The notes below the pieces were generated by a model. That model was not told the origin of the DNA. It was given only the letters and a program-made list of their open reading frames with translations, and searched no databases. A DNA stretch of 6,322 bases from positions 1 to 6,322 of the forward strand of contig JAFQUG010000050.1 of NCBI GenBank assembly GCA_017408625.1. The letters run 5' to 3'. This DNA is from Clostridia bacterium. Lineage in GTDB: Bacteria; Bacillota_A; Clostridia; Oscillospirales; CAG-272. Numbering within the stretch: position 1 is the first letter of the stretch; each line of letters begins with the position of its first letter. Both the position numbers and the translations under genes were made by a program. Shown piece by piece: positions 1 through 6,287 of the stretch.

Positions 1-141
1 AGCGGCCGCGGGAAAAGGGGCCGTGCGATGAGATTGGAACAGTAATATATTTGTTCGCTTTGTTAGCCCAAAACTCATAGGAGTTACGATGCATTTTTTC
101 TTTTCCAATTTGCATACACAGCCCCTTTTCCCGCGGCCGCT
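1..141. repeat. Perfect 21-bp inverted repeat around a ~100-bp spacer
   Basis: Bases 1-21 are the exact reverse complement of bases 121-141. Each arm contains the palindrome GCGGCCGC and a run of A/G or T/C (GGGAAAAGGGG and its complement). The complementarity continues weakly inward: TTGGAA at 34-39 is matched by TTCCAA at 103-108. The whole could form a long-armed hairpin with a loop of about 60-100 bases. The spacer is AT-rich and holds an AGGAG followed by ATG at 89. The reading frame opened there runs through the right arm and the operon terminator and then antisense through the neighbouring gene, so it is not accepted as a gene. The left arm begins at the first base of the window, so the true length of the repeat is unknown. 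It could be a dispersed repeat, a MITE-like element or two head-to-head copies of a short element. That the inverted repeat exists is certain; its nature is not. Confidence 0.8.
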
Positions 142-242
142 TGCGTCGCTGTGCTCTGCTGCGCTGCGGGTCCTCTTCCCCTTCGGGGACGCCTTTGCAG
201 CGCGCATCCGTGTTTTACGCATTATCCCCGTGGGCAGGAATA
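142..242. other. GC-rich intergenic stretch, no gene seen
   Basis: This stretch between the right arm of the inverted repeat and the operon terminator is rich in GC and in GCTG/CTGCG runs at 146-168. It contains only a weak CCCC-TTC-GGGG stem near 177-187. No start with a ribosome binding site leads to a plausible protein. The style resembles short dispersed repeats found in gut Clostridia, and it may be the outer part of the same element as 1-141, but that is inference. A GGGCAG at 232-237 could compete with the terminator stem for CTGCCC at 250-255. Confidence 0.35.
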
Positions 243-270
243 AAAAATGCTGCCCGAGGGCAGCATTTTT
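243..270 (-). terminator. Rho-independent terminator of the alr operon
   Basis: Bases 243-255 (AAAAATGCTGCCC) are perfectly complementary to 258-270 (GGGCAGCATTTTT). Realistically this is a 12-bp stem with a CGAG-type tetraloop. On the minus strand it ends in a run of Ts directly after a GC-rich core. It begins 8 bases past the stop codon of the YitT-family gene, which fits the end of the four-gene transcript. A and T runs on both sides mean it could also stop transcription from the left. Confidence 0.93.
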
Positions 271-278
271 AGATAATA

Positions 279-1193
279 TCAAAGCTCCTCGGCGTAAGGA
301 TTTTTATATCCCTCGCCATAAATTTCGGTTGCTTTGGTCACGATCAGGAAGGCGTGCTTGTCCTCTTGCTTGACCACGTCGCGCACCAGGGGATACTGGT
401 GATTGTGCAGCACGCACAAAAGCACCTTTTTGTCCTTTCTTGTGTAAGCACCCTCACCGTGCAAAAGCGTGACGCCTGTTTCCACCTCTTTCATCAGACG
501 TTCGGAAACAGCCTCGGGGGAGTCGGTGATAATATACACCATCTTGGCGTTATCCTTTCCGTAAAGCACCATATCCAGCACGGTGGAGTTGGTAAATACG
601 GTGACGGCAGCATACATAGCGACCAGAACGTCGTGGAACACGATCGCGGAGATTACGATCACACTCGTGTCCAGCACCAGATACAGCACACCCGTTTTCA
701 TGTGACGGAACTTTCTGCGCAGCAGCTTGACGATGATATCAAAGCCGCCGGTCGATCCGCCGCCACGGAATACAAGGCCGATGCCAAGTGCTACCAGCGT
801 ACCGCCGGCTGCTGCAGCGATCAGCAAATGGTCGTGCATGTCGGGGATCAGATGCGAAAAGCCTCGCGCAACCAACTCAATCACGGCCGAGGAGAGCGCG
901 GTTGCATACAGCGTGCCCATCAGAAAGCTGAATTTGAATACGATCAGACCAAGGATCATCAAAGGGATGTTGATCAAAAAGATCCAGACACCCGTACCAA
1001 GCTGGAATTCACCGAATCGGACCAGGCTGTTGAGAATGATCGAGATACCCGAAACACCGCCGGGGGCCAAATGGTTGGGATCGAGAAAGGCGGCAATGCC
1101 GATGGCGTAGATCACGGATCCAACGGTCAGGAGCAGATAGTTTTTCAAAACTGTTAGCAGCTTATCGTGAGATTTTCTTTTCAAATCAGGCAT
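279..1193 (-). CDS. YitT family membrane protein (DUF2179 C-terminal domain)
   Basis: This 304-residue protein has a hydrophobic N-terminal two-thirds and a soluble tail. Membrane segments are seen at roughly residues 15-36, 66-87, 90-110, 122-142 and 168-205, the last probably two helices. The glycine-rich motif GGGSTGGFDII (144-154) is the family signature found after the fifth segment. Residues about 218-292 form the cytoplasmic DUF2179 domain, with the typical ending ATEIYGEGYKN (288-298). The length is usual for the family (about 280-300). Its biochemical function is not established; the family is often called a putative membrane or transport protein. The ATG is supported by GGAGG at 1203-1207 on the minus strand, 9 bases upstream. 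The start codon overlaps the end of the AraC gene by 8 bp (ATGCCTGA), so translation is probably coupled. It is the last gene of the operon, followed at once by a strong terminator. Family assignment is firm; any substrate is unknown. Confidence 0.93.
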   Translation of the reverse strand: MPDLKRKSHDKLLTVLKNYLLLTVGSVIYAIGIAAFLDPNHLAPGGVSGISIILNSLVRFGEFQLGTGVWIFLINIPLMILGLIVFKFSFLMGTLYATALSSAVIELVARGFSHLIPDMHDHLLIAAAAGGTLVALGIGLVFRGGGSTGGFDIIVKLLRRKFRHMKTGVLYLVLDTSVIVISAIVFHDVLVAMYAAVTVFTNSTVLDMVLYGKDNAKMVYIITDSPEAVSERLMKEVETGVTLLHGEGAYTRKDKKVLLCVLHNHQYPLVRDVVKQEDKHAFLIVTKATEIYGEGYKNPYAEEL

Positions 1194-2034
1194 TTTCCGT
1201 CACCTCCATCCCAATTCGCTCGGGTTCGTTTCCACCCGGGGCGGTTTTACGGTATTCACTGGGCGACATGCCCACCTGTTTGATAAAGGCGCGGTTAAAG
1301 GTGCGCAGCGTGCCAAAGCCTACCAATGTGGAAATTTCGGTGATGCTTTTGTTGGTCCTGCGCAAGTATCGGCAGGCCTCGGAAACGCGCAGGGCGTTGA
1401 TGTAGTCGTTAAAGCCCGTACCGATTTTGCTTCCAAACAGGTGAGAGATATAGTATTTACTCAAGTGCAACTCCTCTTCCAGCGTGCTCAGTGTCAGCTC
1501 GCGGCTGTAATTCTGTGCACAGAAGGAAACGATGGAGCGCAGCGTTACAGAATCCGTTTGATTGCTCTCTCGGAAGGTCATGCGGGAGAGAAGCTCACCG
1601 AAGAAGGCAAGCAGATAGCCCTTGGTAATGGCGTCGCGGTAGTCGGCGGGCATGTCCTCGGTGTGCGAGAGTGTCATGAGCAGCTCGTGCATGTAAGGGT
1701 CATTACCCACACCGCGTACAATGGGACTGATAGGGGCAGCACCCGAAAAGCTGCGGGAAAGCTCGGGCAAAAGATCGGGATTGATGATGAATAAAAGGTA
1801 CTTTTCCTTTTCTGCAGGGTCGTAGCGGTGCACTTGGTTGGGAAAAACCAGCAGCACGTCACCGCTTTCGATGGTGTATTCTCCGGTATCCACCGTGCAG
1901 GTGGTGCAGCCCTCCAACATATACACCATTTCCAGGTGATAGTGCAGGTGGGCACCGAACGCCAGCGGATATCGGCCGGAAAGCGCGTTGCGACATGAAA
2001 AGTCGCCCTTTTTGTTTTCGTACATTGCGCCCAT
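1186..2034 (-). CDS. AraC family transcriptional regulator with N-terminal cupin domain
   Basis: This 282-residue protein has the two-part layout of AraC-type regulators. Residues about 18-90 look like a cupin sensor domain: a histidine cluster AHLHYHLE (28-35), then IESGDVLLVFPNQVHRY (55-71), the usual double-stranded beta-helix segment. Residues about 163-263 form the paired helix-turn-helix DNA-binding domain. The first helix-turn-helix lies around LTLSTLEEELHLSKYYISHLF (180-200). The second ends in ITEISTLVGFGTLRTFNRAFIKQVGMSPSEYR (231-262), the classic AraC signature, although the usual 'GF.d.syFsR.FKk..G.sP' reads GFGTLRTFNRAFIKQVGMSP here. The family mostly activates neighbouring genes on binding a small ligand, often a sugar, so it may control this operon or unlinked targets. 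The start at 2034 has GAGG at 2043-2046 with 8-base spacing; this site lies inside the last codons of the DUF5722 gene, whose stop is only 5 bp away. The ligand is not predictable from sequence. Confidence 0.95.
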   Translation of the reverse strand: MGAMYENKKGDFSCRNALSGRYPLAFGAHLHYHLEMVYMLEGCTTCTVDTGEYTIESGDVLLVFPNQVHRYDPAEKEKYLLFIINPDLLPELSRSFSGAAPISPIVRGVGNDPYMHELLMTLSHTEDMPADYRDAITKGYLLAFFGELLSRMTFRESNQTDSVTLRSIVSFCAQNYSRELTLSTLEEELHLSKYYISHLFGSKIGTGFNDYINALRVSEACRYLRRTNKSITEISTLVGFGTLRTFNRAFIKQVGMSPSEYRKTAPGGNEPERIGMEVTENA

Positions 2035-2039
2035 GTTGC

Positions 2040-4421
2040 TTACCTCGTCTTTTTATAGCGGCGCAGCTTGATCTTGCCCTTGGAGACGTTCCAGAAGATA
2101 TTGGCAATGATGGCAGGCGCACCGTATTTGCGATAGAGGAGATAGACAAGACCTGCGATCAATGCAAGCACTGCCAGCACCGAGACGATGATAATGATCC
2201 ATTCGTAGAACTGAACGCCGACCGAGCCGTACATCTCCACACGGTCCAAAAGCAACGTGCAAGAGCCTTCTTCTTCAAGCTCGGGAGCTTTGAGCTGGAT
2301 CGAAACGGTGATAGGATCATCTCCGTCTACCAGAGAGGTGAATTCGGAGACGTCAAAGTATACGATCTGCCAGGTGTTAGCGGCAATTTCGGTGACCTCC
2401 TCGTAAACCACCTGCTCGTTGCCTGCAGAGACTGTGGACGAGCCCTGCTTGACCAGTCGCAGCTTGAGACTGACCGGAGCCTCGGTATCTGCATCTGCGC
2501 AAAGAGTCAGTGCCAGCGTCTTGATGCCCTTGATATCCGAGCCCTGCAGCGTGGTATTGGAAATGCCCGTATAGGTCTGCGGCTGCATGTAATTCAGATG
2601 CGCGTTGAGTACCGGCCAGCCAAGAGCGGCATTGCGGCTGAGCTCCAGGTAAGAAATGCCCTCGGAGGGAGTAAAGCTGCAGGTCGTGCCATCGGTAAAG
2701 GAGAAGAGCACGCGACTCTTGGAGGAGGGAGCACCTGTGACGTCCGCGCCGGTCACAAACCGACGTGTAGCGGCCTTGGCGGACTGTGCGCTGTAAAGAG
2801 AGCTCCAGCCGGGAACTGCAGAGGAAATGCCGATGGCATCCAGCGCAGAGGTGTCCTTGGTATCAATGGTCATAAAAACGTTGTAGAGTGCGCGACGCTC
2901 GGTCATAATGCCCTTGTTGTCGGTATCCCAGAGACCGGAGTCCGAAATCAGGCTTTGTGCGTCGGTGTGTGCCGAATAGATCAGCGCATCCACGTGGCCG
3001 TTTTCCAGCACCTTGTAATAGGCATATGCATAGGATGCTGCCTGCTCCTGCTGGCTCTTGCCCGGGGCAACCTCAAAGTCGCTGATGATGGCGTGGCGGC
3101 GGCTGCCTTCATAGTAGTGATCGGGATCAGCCATCCAGGTAAAATCAGAGAAGTGAGCGGGGGAAAGCTTGAGCGCGCTTGCGTTCTCCTCCGACCACGT
3201 GGGGTCTGCGTTGCCCGTGCCGTAGGCATAGGCGGAAACAGCTACGCTCCAGTCAAAGCTGCCGCTGTAGGCGGATTCAATATTGAATTGGTCCAAAAAG
3301 TAATGGGTCGTCCAATCGGTTTTGGAGGAAAGAGATTTGGTATCGGCCAGGTTGTTGCTGACGGATACGTATACGCGACCGTTTGCATAGTGGGATTTGA
3401 GCGTGGAATGCGCCAGGCGCACAAGTGCTTGATAGCGGGAAACGTATTGATCAAATTCCACAGAGCCTACGTAGTTGTTGGAGCTTGCCTCGTTGACGCT
3501 GCGGCCGACGATCAGTGCACCGCAAAAGCCGTGCTGTCCCGAAGGATCGGTGTATCGGTCGGTGATGAAATCAAGGAAGCCGGCCATCAGCGAGGCGCTT
3601 TGCTCGTCATCCATCCAGATGCCATAGGCGCGTGCCTTGCTTGCGGGTTCACTGACTGCATACAGGCAGGAGACCAGAGAATTGGCCTTGTCGGGAGCGG
3701 TACGCATGCGCAGGCGCAGATAAACGATCGCACCCTGTGCCGTATATTCGGTGACCTGCTTGTCCAGTGTCTCAAGCGCACCGCGGTCCAGATAATAGGT
3801 CTGTCCGTCGTACACGTATGAGATCGCACTGTCGGTATAGGCATCAAGGATCAGCACCGAGGGGTCAAGCTCGACGACCGCGTGCGAGATACCGAGATAC
3901 GCAGCATCCGAGGAAACGGTTGCATGCAGACCCTTGATCGAATCTGCCTTTGGAAAATCCGCGGTGTTCTCAGCCAGGTCGGATACGTTGGAGACGTATA
4001 CGGGCGAGGTCAGAAGCACGTAGGAATCCAAGGTTTTATTGTAAACCGCAACGGCAAAGGCGCAGTGCAGGCGGGAGTGTGCCTGCAGATTGCCCTCGGC
4101 GTAAAGAGAAAGCGAGAACTTGGGCGAGGTGGACATACTGCTCTCTGCCACAGGCTTTTTGCCCGCAAGATCCTCTGTGGTCTCTCCGGGCTCAAGCGCC
4201 ATCAGATAGAGCTTTTGCGTATAAATGCTCGTGTTCTTGAAGGTTTCCAGATCTGCCTCGGTCAGCGCGGCCTTGACAGAGATCTCTGTTCCTTTTTTGT
4301 TCAAGGTGACGTCAGTCACGCAGCTCTCTGTCACCTCGACCTTATCGCCGCAGGCAGTCAATGTGAGCGTCAGCAGCAGAAGTACAAAGGCGATACTGAG
4401 AATGGACAACGTTTTTTTCAT
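2040..4421 (-). CDS. DUF5722-type surface lipoprotein with C-terminal membrane anchor
   Basis: The 793-residue product starts with a lipoprotein signal peptide: charged KK, a leucine-rich core, and lipobox LTAC with the modifiable cysteine at 24. Residues about 30-150 look beta-rich. Residues about 158-515 match my recollection of the DUF5722 family, a presumed glycoside-hydrolase-like TIM barrel. The landmarks are SIKGLHATVSSDAAYLGISHAV (161-182), YVYDGQTYYLDRGALETLD (202-220), IVGRSVNE (304-311), GRVYVSVS (348-355), FDWSVAVSAYAYG (389-401) and QAASYAYAYYKVLENGHVDALIY (460-482). Residues about 560-733 look like a beta-sandwich, possibly carbohydrate-binding (TWQIVYFDVSEF, then LLLDRVEMYG). 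One transmembrane helix follows (about 741-763), with a basic tail ending KIKLRRYKKTR. After lipid attachment the bulk would lie outside the cell, held at both ends. The GNE expected at the acid/base position reads GRS, so it may be a non-catalytic binding protein. The start is supported by GGAGG at 4428-4432, 6 bases upstream. Domain name fairly likely; function unknown. Confidence 0.8.
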   Translation of the reverse strand: MKKTLSILSIAFVLLLLTLTLTACGDKVEVTESCVTDVTLNKKGTEISVKAALTEADLETFKNTSIYTQKLYLMALEPGETTEDLAGKKPVAESSMSTSPKFSLSLYAEGNLQAHSRLHCAFAVAVYNKTLDSYVLLTSPVYVSNVSDLAENTADFPKADSIKGLHATVSSDAAYLGISHAVVELDPSVLILDAYTDSAISYVYDGQTYYLDRGALETLDKQVTEYTAQGAIVYLRLRMRTAPDKANSLVSCLYAVSEPASKARAYGIWMDDEQSASLMAGFLDFITDRYTDPSGQHGFCGALIVGRSVNEASSNNYVGSVEFDQYVSRYQALVRLAHSTLKSHYANGRVYVSVSNNLADTKSLSSKTDWTTHYFLDQFNIESAYSGSFDWSVAVSAYAYGTGNADPTWSEENASALKLSPAHFSDFTWMADPDHYYEGSRRHAIISDFEVAPGKSQQEQAASYAYAYYKVLENGHVDALIYSAHTDAQSLISDSGLWDTDNKGIMTERRALYNVFMTIDTKDTSALDAIGISSAVPGWSSLYSAQSAKAATRRFVTGADVTGAPSSKSRVLFSFTDGTTCSFTPSEGISYLELSRNAALGWPVLNAHLNYMQPQTYTGISNTTLQGSDIKGIKTLALTLCADADTEAPVSLKLRLVKQGSSTVSAGNEQVVYEEVTEIAANTWQIVYFDVSEFTSLVDGDDPITVSIQLKAPELEEEGSCTLLLDRVEMYGSVGVQFYEWIIIIVSVLAVLALIAGLVYLLYRKYGAPAIIANIFWNVSKGKIKLRRYKKTR

Positions 4422-4427
4422 ACTTTT

Positions 4428-4432
4428 CCTCC
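4428..4432 (-). promoter_or_regulatory. Ribosome binding site of the DUF5722 gene
   Basis: GGAGG on the minus strand lies 6 bases before the ATG at 4421. It sits inside the 24-bp gap after the alr stop codon, so the DUF5722 gene has its own strong initiation site. No terminator or clear promoter fits in the gap, which supports cotranscription with alr. Confidence 0.85.
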
Positions 4433-4445
4433 AAATTGAGCTTTA

Positions 4446-5681
4446 TCATTCCTGATCTTGATGGTAAATGCGAGGTACGCGCGCAGTGACAAGGCAGGGA
4501 ACCTCGTATGCGATCGAATTTGCGTGCTTGGCAAGCGAGGCGAGTGACTGCACGTCGTTGCCGAACAAGGTGACCACGTCGCCAACCTTGCATGGCAGGT
4601 CGGTGACGTCGATCATGCAAAGATCCATGCAAATACGGCCAACCATGCGCGCGGTCCTGTCGCCCATGGCTGTGTGCACGGTTACGTCTGTGTCAGCATA
4701 CGCGCGACGCCAGCCGTCCGCATATCCTGCCGAGAGCGTGGCAACGGTTCTATCACGCTCGGCGCGGTAAAGTGCACCGTATCCCACAGGCTCGCCCGCG
4801 GCAACCGTGTGGAGCTGAATGATTTTTGTTTGCAGACGCATGACCGGGCGCAGCTGCTCTGCAGGAAAAAGATTGCACCCGGGATTTCTGTCGACTTCCG
4901 GGGGGATGACGGGAGCTACGCCGAAGAGTAACGCACCGATGCGAACGCCGTCGAGGTATGTCTCGGGATAGCGCATACAGCCGGGGCTATTGCATGCGTG
5001 GCATACGGGCGGGCATTTGCCGCGCGACTCAAGGCCTTGCTTGACAGAGAGAAATCGCTGCCACTGCTCGTAGCAGAAGTTACCGCAATCAGCGTCGGAG
5101 AGATGGGTAAACAGTCCGCAAACGTCAAAGGCGTCGCAGCTGTCGGTCAGAGCGCACACTGCTTCCACGGTTTCGGCAGCCTGCTCGGTGGTAAAGGCGG
5201 GATAGCCGATACGGTGCATCCCGGTATCCACCTTGACGTGCACGGCAAGCTTGACGCCCGCTGCCTTGGCGGACACATGCAAATCCCTTGCAAATTCAGG
5301 GGAAAACAGTGTCTGTGTCAAGTGATGCTGATGTAACAGCGCGGCGTATGCAGGGTTTGTGTAGCCAAGGATCAGGATTTCGGAGACCTGATTCTCGGCC
5401 TTTTCAAAATCAGCAAGTGCCTGTCTGATAGCAACGCCTTCTTCTGCAGATGCCACGGCAAAATGGCGGCAGCCTGCACGGTACAGCGCGCATGCACAAG
5501 GCTCAATGCCATGCCCGTAGGCATCTGCCTTGATGACTGCAATGGCGACCGAGTCGGGGTTTTGCTCTTGTATGTAATTTTTGGAAACGACGTAGTTATT
5601 GACCAATGCGTCAAGGTCGATATGAGCCCACACACGGTGATTGTCAACGGATGCGGGCAGGAATTGATCTATTTGCTTCAC
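4446..5681 (-). CDS. alr: Alanine racemase (PLP-dependent)
   Basis: This enzyme interconverts L- and D-alanine in the cytoplasm using pyridoxal phosphate, supplying D-alanine for peptidoglycan. The PLP lysine is K51 in AVIKADAYGHG (48-58). The second catalytic base is Y301 in PVGYGALY (298-305). R157 in TGMHRIG, R247 in DGVRIG and Y320 in SAGYADG match conserved residues of fold-type III alanine racemases. So do the C-terminal motifs MVGRICMD and IAYEVPCLVTARVPRIY. The N-terminal barrel covers about residues 18-260 and the C-terminal beta domain about 275-405. At 411 residues it is slightly long (usually 360-390); about 17 extra residues precede the first conserved segment VWAHIDLDAL. The start is GTG, chosen because AGGAGG lies 8 bases upstream and a promoter follows. 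About 17 cysteines are present, including C-x3-C-x2-C-x4-C at 223-235. It is the first gene of the operon. Serine or a dual substrate cannot be excluded, but alanine is by far the likeliest. Confidence 0.97.
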   Translation of the reverse strand: MKQIDQFLPASVDNHRVWAHIDLDALVNNYVVSKNYIQEQNPDSVAIAVIKADAYGHGIEPCACALYRAGCRHFAVASAEEGVAIRQALADFEKAENQVSEILILGYTNPAYAALLHQHHLTQTLFSPEFARDLHVSAKAAGVKLAVHVKVDTGMHRIGYPAFTTEQAAETVEAVCALTDSCDAFDVCGLFTHLSDADCGNFCYEQWQRFLSVKQGLESRGKCPPVCHACNSPGCMRYPETYLDGVRIGALLFGVAPVIPPEVDRNPGCNLFPAEQLRPVMRLQTKIIQLHTVAAGEPVGYGALYRAERDRTVATLSAGYADGWRRAYADTDVTVHTAMGDRTARMVGRICMDLCMIDVTDLPCKVGDVVTLFGNDVQSLASLAKHANSIAYEVPCLVTARVPRIYHQDQE

Positions 5682-5689
5682 AGAGAGTG

Positions 5690-5695
5690 CCTCCT
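5690..5695 (-). promoter_or_regulatory. alr: Ribosome binding site deciding the GTG start of alr
   Basis: A full AGGAGG on the minus strand lies 8 bases before the GTG at 5681-5679. No ATG is in a comparable position, so this site fixes the non-ATG start. The weaker initiator may modestly limit racemase synthesis. Confidence 0.9.
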
Positions 5696-5711
5696 GTAGG
5701 TTTCTTTTCTT

Positions 5712-5740
5712 AGTATATCACAACAAGACAAATATTGCAA
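5712..5740 (-). promoter_or_regulatory. Sigma-A type promoter of the alr operon
   Basis: On the minus strand, TTGCAA (5735-5740) is separated by 17 bases from TATACT (5712-5717), which is preceded by an extended -10 TG one base upstream (TGATATACT). The predicted transcription start is near 5705, giving a leader of only about 23 bases that contains the ribosome binding site. No operator or riboswitch is visible in so short a leader. It is the only convincing promoter seen for the four genes downstream. Confidence 0.8.
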
Positions 5741-5797
5741 CATGTCCGAGGGAAGATTTTTGAGAATTTTTAGGAGATAGAGATTTTGAGATTTCCG

Positions 5798-5811
5798 CTT
5801 CACCGCTCCTT
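5798..5811. repeat. Left copy of the inverted repeat flanking the DUF559 unit
   Basis: CTTCACCGCTCCTT is the exact reverse complement of 6288-6301. Similarity extends imperfectly outward and inward: read on the minus strand, GAGGTGA precedes the core here and GACGTGAGA precedes it in the other copy. It lies between the alr promoter and the DUF559 terminator. Confidence 0.8.
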
Positions 5812-5826
5812 CACCTCAAGAAAAAG

Positions 5827-5847
5827 GAGCAGGCAAATTACCTGCTC
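5827..5847 (-). terminator. Intrinsic terminator overlapping the end of the DUF559 gene
   Basis: GAGCAGG at 5827-5833 pairs with CCTGCTC at 5841-5847, leaving a 7-base loop. On the minus strand the hairpin is followed by CTTTTTCTT, a usable T-tract. The upstream arm of the stem is made of the last two sense codons, and the TAA stop lies in the loop, a very compact arrangement. It should insulate the alr promoter, about 90 bases downstream, from DUF559 transcription. Confidence 0.85.
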
Positions 5848-6200
5848 AATATTTCTTTTACTGTTTGATCAATGTATGAACATACTCCGTAAAAATTCTT
5901 ATCAATTTGCTGATTTGTGATTCGAATGACCAGCAAATTATACTTTTCAAGTCTTTCCGTCCGATATTGATCTTTTTTCATGCCCTCGTCGGAATAATGC
6001 TGTGATCCATCCACTTCAATAACCAATCTTGCATCTTTACAGTAAAAGTCAGCAATAAAATCGTCAATCATTTGCTGCCTTCTGAATTTGACAGGATAGG
6101 AGTGCAGAAAATCATACCATAAATGGTTCTCATGCCTTGTTGAGTTTTTTCTCAGGTTTCTTGCTAACGTTTTGTTTTTACCATTATACGGCAGTGGCAT
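5838..6200 (-). CDS. DUF559 domain endonuclease (PD-(D/E)XK / Vsr-like)
   Basis: This 120-residue protein is essentially one DUF559 domain, the usual size for the small free-standing members. The signature is clear: ARNLRKNSTRHENHLWYDFL (13-32) with E24, KFRRQQMIDDFIADFYC (38-54) with D51, and LVIEVDGSQH (59-68) with E62, D64 and H68. Then come D77 and R80 in KDQYRTERL, and LLVIRITNQQI (89-99). The family belongs to the PD-(D/E)XK nuclease superfamily and resembles Vsr mismatch endonucleases. The acidic residues and histidine expected at the active site are present, so it is probably an intact nuclease; its DNA target and cellular role are unknown. ATG at 6200 has AAAGGA 8 bases upstream. The gene is more AT-rich than its neighbours (19 of 60 bases G or C at 5881-5940, against 32 of 60 at 2521-2580). 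It has its own promoter and terminator and is flanked by inverted repeats, suggesting horizontal or repeat-borne origin. Confidence 0.93.
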   Translation of the reverse strand: MPLPYNGKNKTLARNLRKNSTRHENHLWYDFLHSYPVKFRRQQMIDDFIADFYCKDARLVIEVDGSQHYSDEGMKKDQYRTERLEKYNLLVIRITNQQIDKNFYGVCSYIDQTVKEILSR

Positions 6201-6226
6201 GATAAAAGTCCTTTCTGTTTTTCTCC

Positions 6227-6255
6227 ATTATATCATGGGTGTGGAGAAAAAACAA
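6227..6255 (-). promoter_or_regulatory. Sigma-A type promoter of the DUF559 gene
   Basis: On the minus strand, TTGTTT (6250-6255) is followed after exactly 17 bases by a consensus TATAAT (6227-6232). An extended -10 TG lies one base upstream of it (TGATATAAT). The predicted start of transcription is near 6220, with a leader of about 20 bases holding AAAGGA (6209-6214). By sequence this is a strong promoter for a lone nuclease gene. Confidence 0.85.
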
Positions 6256-6287
6256 GATTGTAAGGAAAAAACTTGACCGACGTGAGA

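Noticed and set aside
1..141. CRISPR array or tRNA/small RNA gene
   Set aside because: There are only two arms in inverted orientation, not direct repeats with spacers, and no cloverleaf or known RNA motif is recognisable.
89..373. A 94-codon plus-strand frame preceded by AGGAG
   Set aside because: It begins in the spacer of the inverted repeat, reads through its right arm and the operon terminator, and ends antisense inside the YitT gene. The low-complexity translation looks like repeat DNA read as protein.
354..1157. A 267-codon plus-strand frame opposite the YitT-family gene
   Set aside because: Same codon-register shadow; histidine- and glutamine-rich translation with no domain and no operon context.
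1995..3821. A 608-codon open frame on the plus strand opposite the DUF5722 gene
   Set aside because: It is in exact codon register with the real gene, so it stays open merely because TTA, CTA and TCA codons are rare there. Its translation has no recognisable domain, and the minus-strand gene has a signal peptide, ribosome binding site and family motifs.
5691..5837. Possible riboswitch or T-box leader before alr
   Set aside because: The predicted leader is only about 23 bases, and the rest of the gap is AT-rich sequence plus the DUF559 terminator and a repeat copy. No conserved aptamer or T-box element is visible.
5838..6200. DUF559 gene as part of a restriction-modification, toxin-antitoxin or phage-defence system
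   Set aside because: No methyltransferase, antitoxin or other defence gene lies beside it in the window; it stands alone with its own promoter and terminator.
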